Source of the DNA: Sinorhizobium sp.
GTDB taxonomy: Bacteria > Pseudomonadota > Alphaproteobacteria > Rhizobiales > Rhizobiaceae
Direction: 5' to 3'
NCBI GenBank assembly: GCA_031178305.1
Contig: JAPSJG010000233.1
Coordinates: 1-6,271 of the forward strand
Length of the DNA stretch: 6,271 nucleotides
Positions within the stretch are counted from its first letter, which is position 1. The number at the start of each line of letters is the position of its first letter. Positions 5,757 to 6,271 of the stretch are shown here, piece after piece. A program made the position numbers and the translations under genes. Below the pieces are notes generated by a model. That model saw nothing but the letters and a program-made list of their open reading frames with translations. It made no database searches and was not told where the DNA came from.

Positions 5757-6074
5757 TTATTTTTCGGGCATCATGGACGAATGATGCCCGGTGATAAGCC
5801 ACTTCCCGTCGATGAACTCGTAAGTGTTGGTGTACCGAGCCGGAACTTTCGTGCCATCGGCGAGTGCGAAGGTGTAGGTGCCGCTGTCGGCAGCCATGTT
5901 GCAGCCGATCCTGATCACACGACTGCCGATCGAGCCTACCGGCCGCTTCTCGAGGAAATGATCGAAGTAGTCGACCCTTTGCTCCTGTGTCAGGCGAGGC
6001 GTGTTCGAAAGGGTCGGCAGCAGGATCGCGTTCTCTGCAGTTCGAATCACCCTACTCGATTCCGGGCCGGGCAT
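5757..6074 (-). pseudogene. Truncated NTF2-like (CaMKII-AD/DUF4440-type) protein, N-terminus lost
   Basis: The frame gives 105 residues. From about residue 14 onward it matches the C-terminal two thirds of small NTF2-like proteins annotated as CaMKII-association-domain, DUF4440 or 'SgcJ/EcaC': NAILLPTLSNTPRLT (15-29), YFDHFLEKRPVGSIGSR (36-52), IGCNMAADSGTYTFALADGT (56-75), the barrel strand ARYTNTYEFIDGKWLITGHH (79-98), and the family ending HHSSMMPEK. Full-length relatives run to about 150-170 residues with a signal peptide and a first helix pair; these are absent. The first 13 residues (from ATG 6074) are encoded by sequence that, on the other strand, is a histidine kinase remnant, so they are not native. 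No good Shine-Dalgarno precedes that ATG. The homologous part therefore covers about 5757-6032. The family has a cone-shaped fold and no assigned general function. I call it a gene fragment; a chance fusion product is possible. Confidence 0.65.
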
Positions 6075-6271
6075 CCCTGCCGAGCGGGCGGCTGGGCTCT
6101 TCCTGGATTTGACCGCCTGGGTGCAGAACGCTCGGTGGTGGAGGACTCCGGGTTAGGTCTCGCGCTGTCGCGCCAGCTCGCACAGGCGATGGACGGCTCG
6201 CTTGTGCACGAGAACCGGCGCGACGGCGGCTCGGCTTTCCATCTTGATCTGCCCATGGCGAAACGTCATCA
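6040..6271 (+). pseudogene. Histidine kinase ATPase-domain fragment with a frameshift, open at window end
   Basis: Read in frame from 6040, the sequence gives VRITLLDSGPGIPAERAAGL and on to QNARWW. DSGPGI is the G1 box of a HATPase_c domain. This frame hits a TAG at 6154-6156. In another frame, from about 6135, it continues as VVEDSGLGLALSRQLAQAMD, with the G2 box GLGLALSRQLA, and then GSLVHENRRDGGSAFHLDLP, the normal end of the ATP-binding domain. So one domain is split over two frames, with the break near 6131-6140 (CTCGGTGGTG) and consistent with one lost base. Everything upstream of the G1 box (N box, phospho-acceptor His, sensor) is missing; sequence left of about 6030-6040 belongs to another gene on the other strand. 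The second frame runs off the window with no stop. It would encode no working kinase unless the frameshift is a sequencing error, and even then only a fragment. Confidence 0.6.

Noticed and set aside
6035..6040. A PstI site (CTGCAG) exactly at the NTF2-like/kinase junction, hinting at a cloning chimera
   Set aside because: The same hexamer occurs several times elsewhere in this GC-rich window (for example near 2168, 3106 and 3478), so its presence here is weak evidence.
1..6271. CRISPR arrays, tRNA or rRNA genes, IS transposases, phage or toxin-antitoxin genes
   Set aside because: I saw no spaced direct repeats of CRISPR type, no tRNA-like cloverleaf, no transposase or integrase motifs, and no terminal inverted repeats with target duplications.

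Overview
The window looks like a chromosomal or large-plasmid segment of a GC-rich alphaproteobacterium. Rhizobiales is my best guess, from the style of the GabD and TerC proteins and the general codon use; I cannot name a genus. The aminotransferase and regulator genes in the middle appear more GC-rich than the flanking gabD and terC genes, judged by eye rather than calculated.

Layout, left to right. (1) Positions 1-768 (+): the C-terminal half of an NAD(P)-dependent succinate-semialdehyde dehydrogenase (GabD type), cut by the window edge. (2) 895-3010 (-): a tight two-gene unit, a fold-type I PLP-dependent aminotransferase of the LysN/MocR-like group followed 4 bp later by an AEC (auxin efflux carrier) family permease. 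(3) 3061-3957 (+): a LysR-type regulator transcribed divergently from that unit. The roughly 50-bp shared intergenic region holds a near-perfect 18-bp palindrome. A regulator, an amino-acid-modifying enzyme and a small-solute carrier in this layout suggest an inducible module for an amino acid or related acid; the substrate cannot be read from the sequence. (4) 3958-4108: a convergent gap with a 24-bp palindrome. (5) 4109-5434 (-): a TerC/Alx-family membrane protein, probably started at a TTG codon, followed by a 97-aa protein of unknown function with a good Shine-Dalgarno. (6) 5435-5756: a non-coding region. Its terC-proximal part can fold into a branched RNA that buries the terC Shine-Dalgarno, and it can alternatively form a terminator-like hairpin with a U6 run. 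(7) 5757-6271: a scar in which a truncated NTF2-like (CaMKII-AD/DUF4440 type) gene on the minus strand abuts the C-terminal ATPase part of a histidine kinase on the plus strand. The kinase piece has lost its front and carries a frameshift.

The item most worth following is the terC leader. TerC/Alx genes in other bacteria are often controlled by Mn2+- or pH-responsive leaders, but I do not recognise the known yybP-ykoY sequence signature here, so this may be a divergent or different regulatory RNA. The second is the gene-remnant junction near 6030-6040. The rest of the window is ordinary metabolism, transport and regulation.
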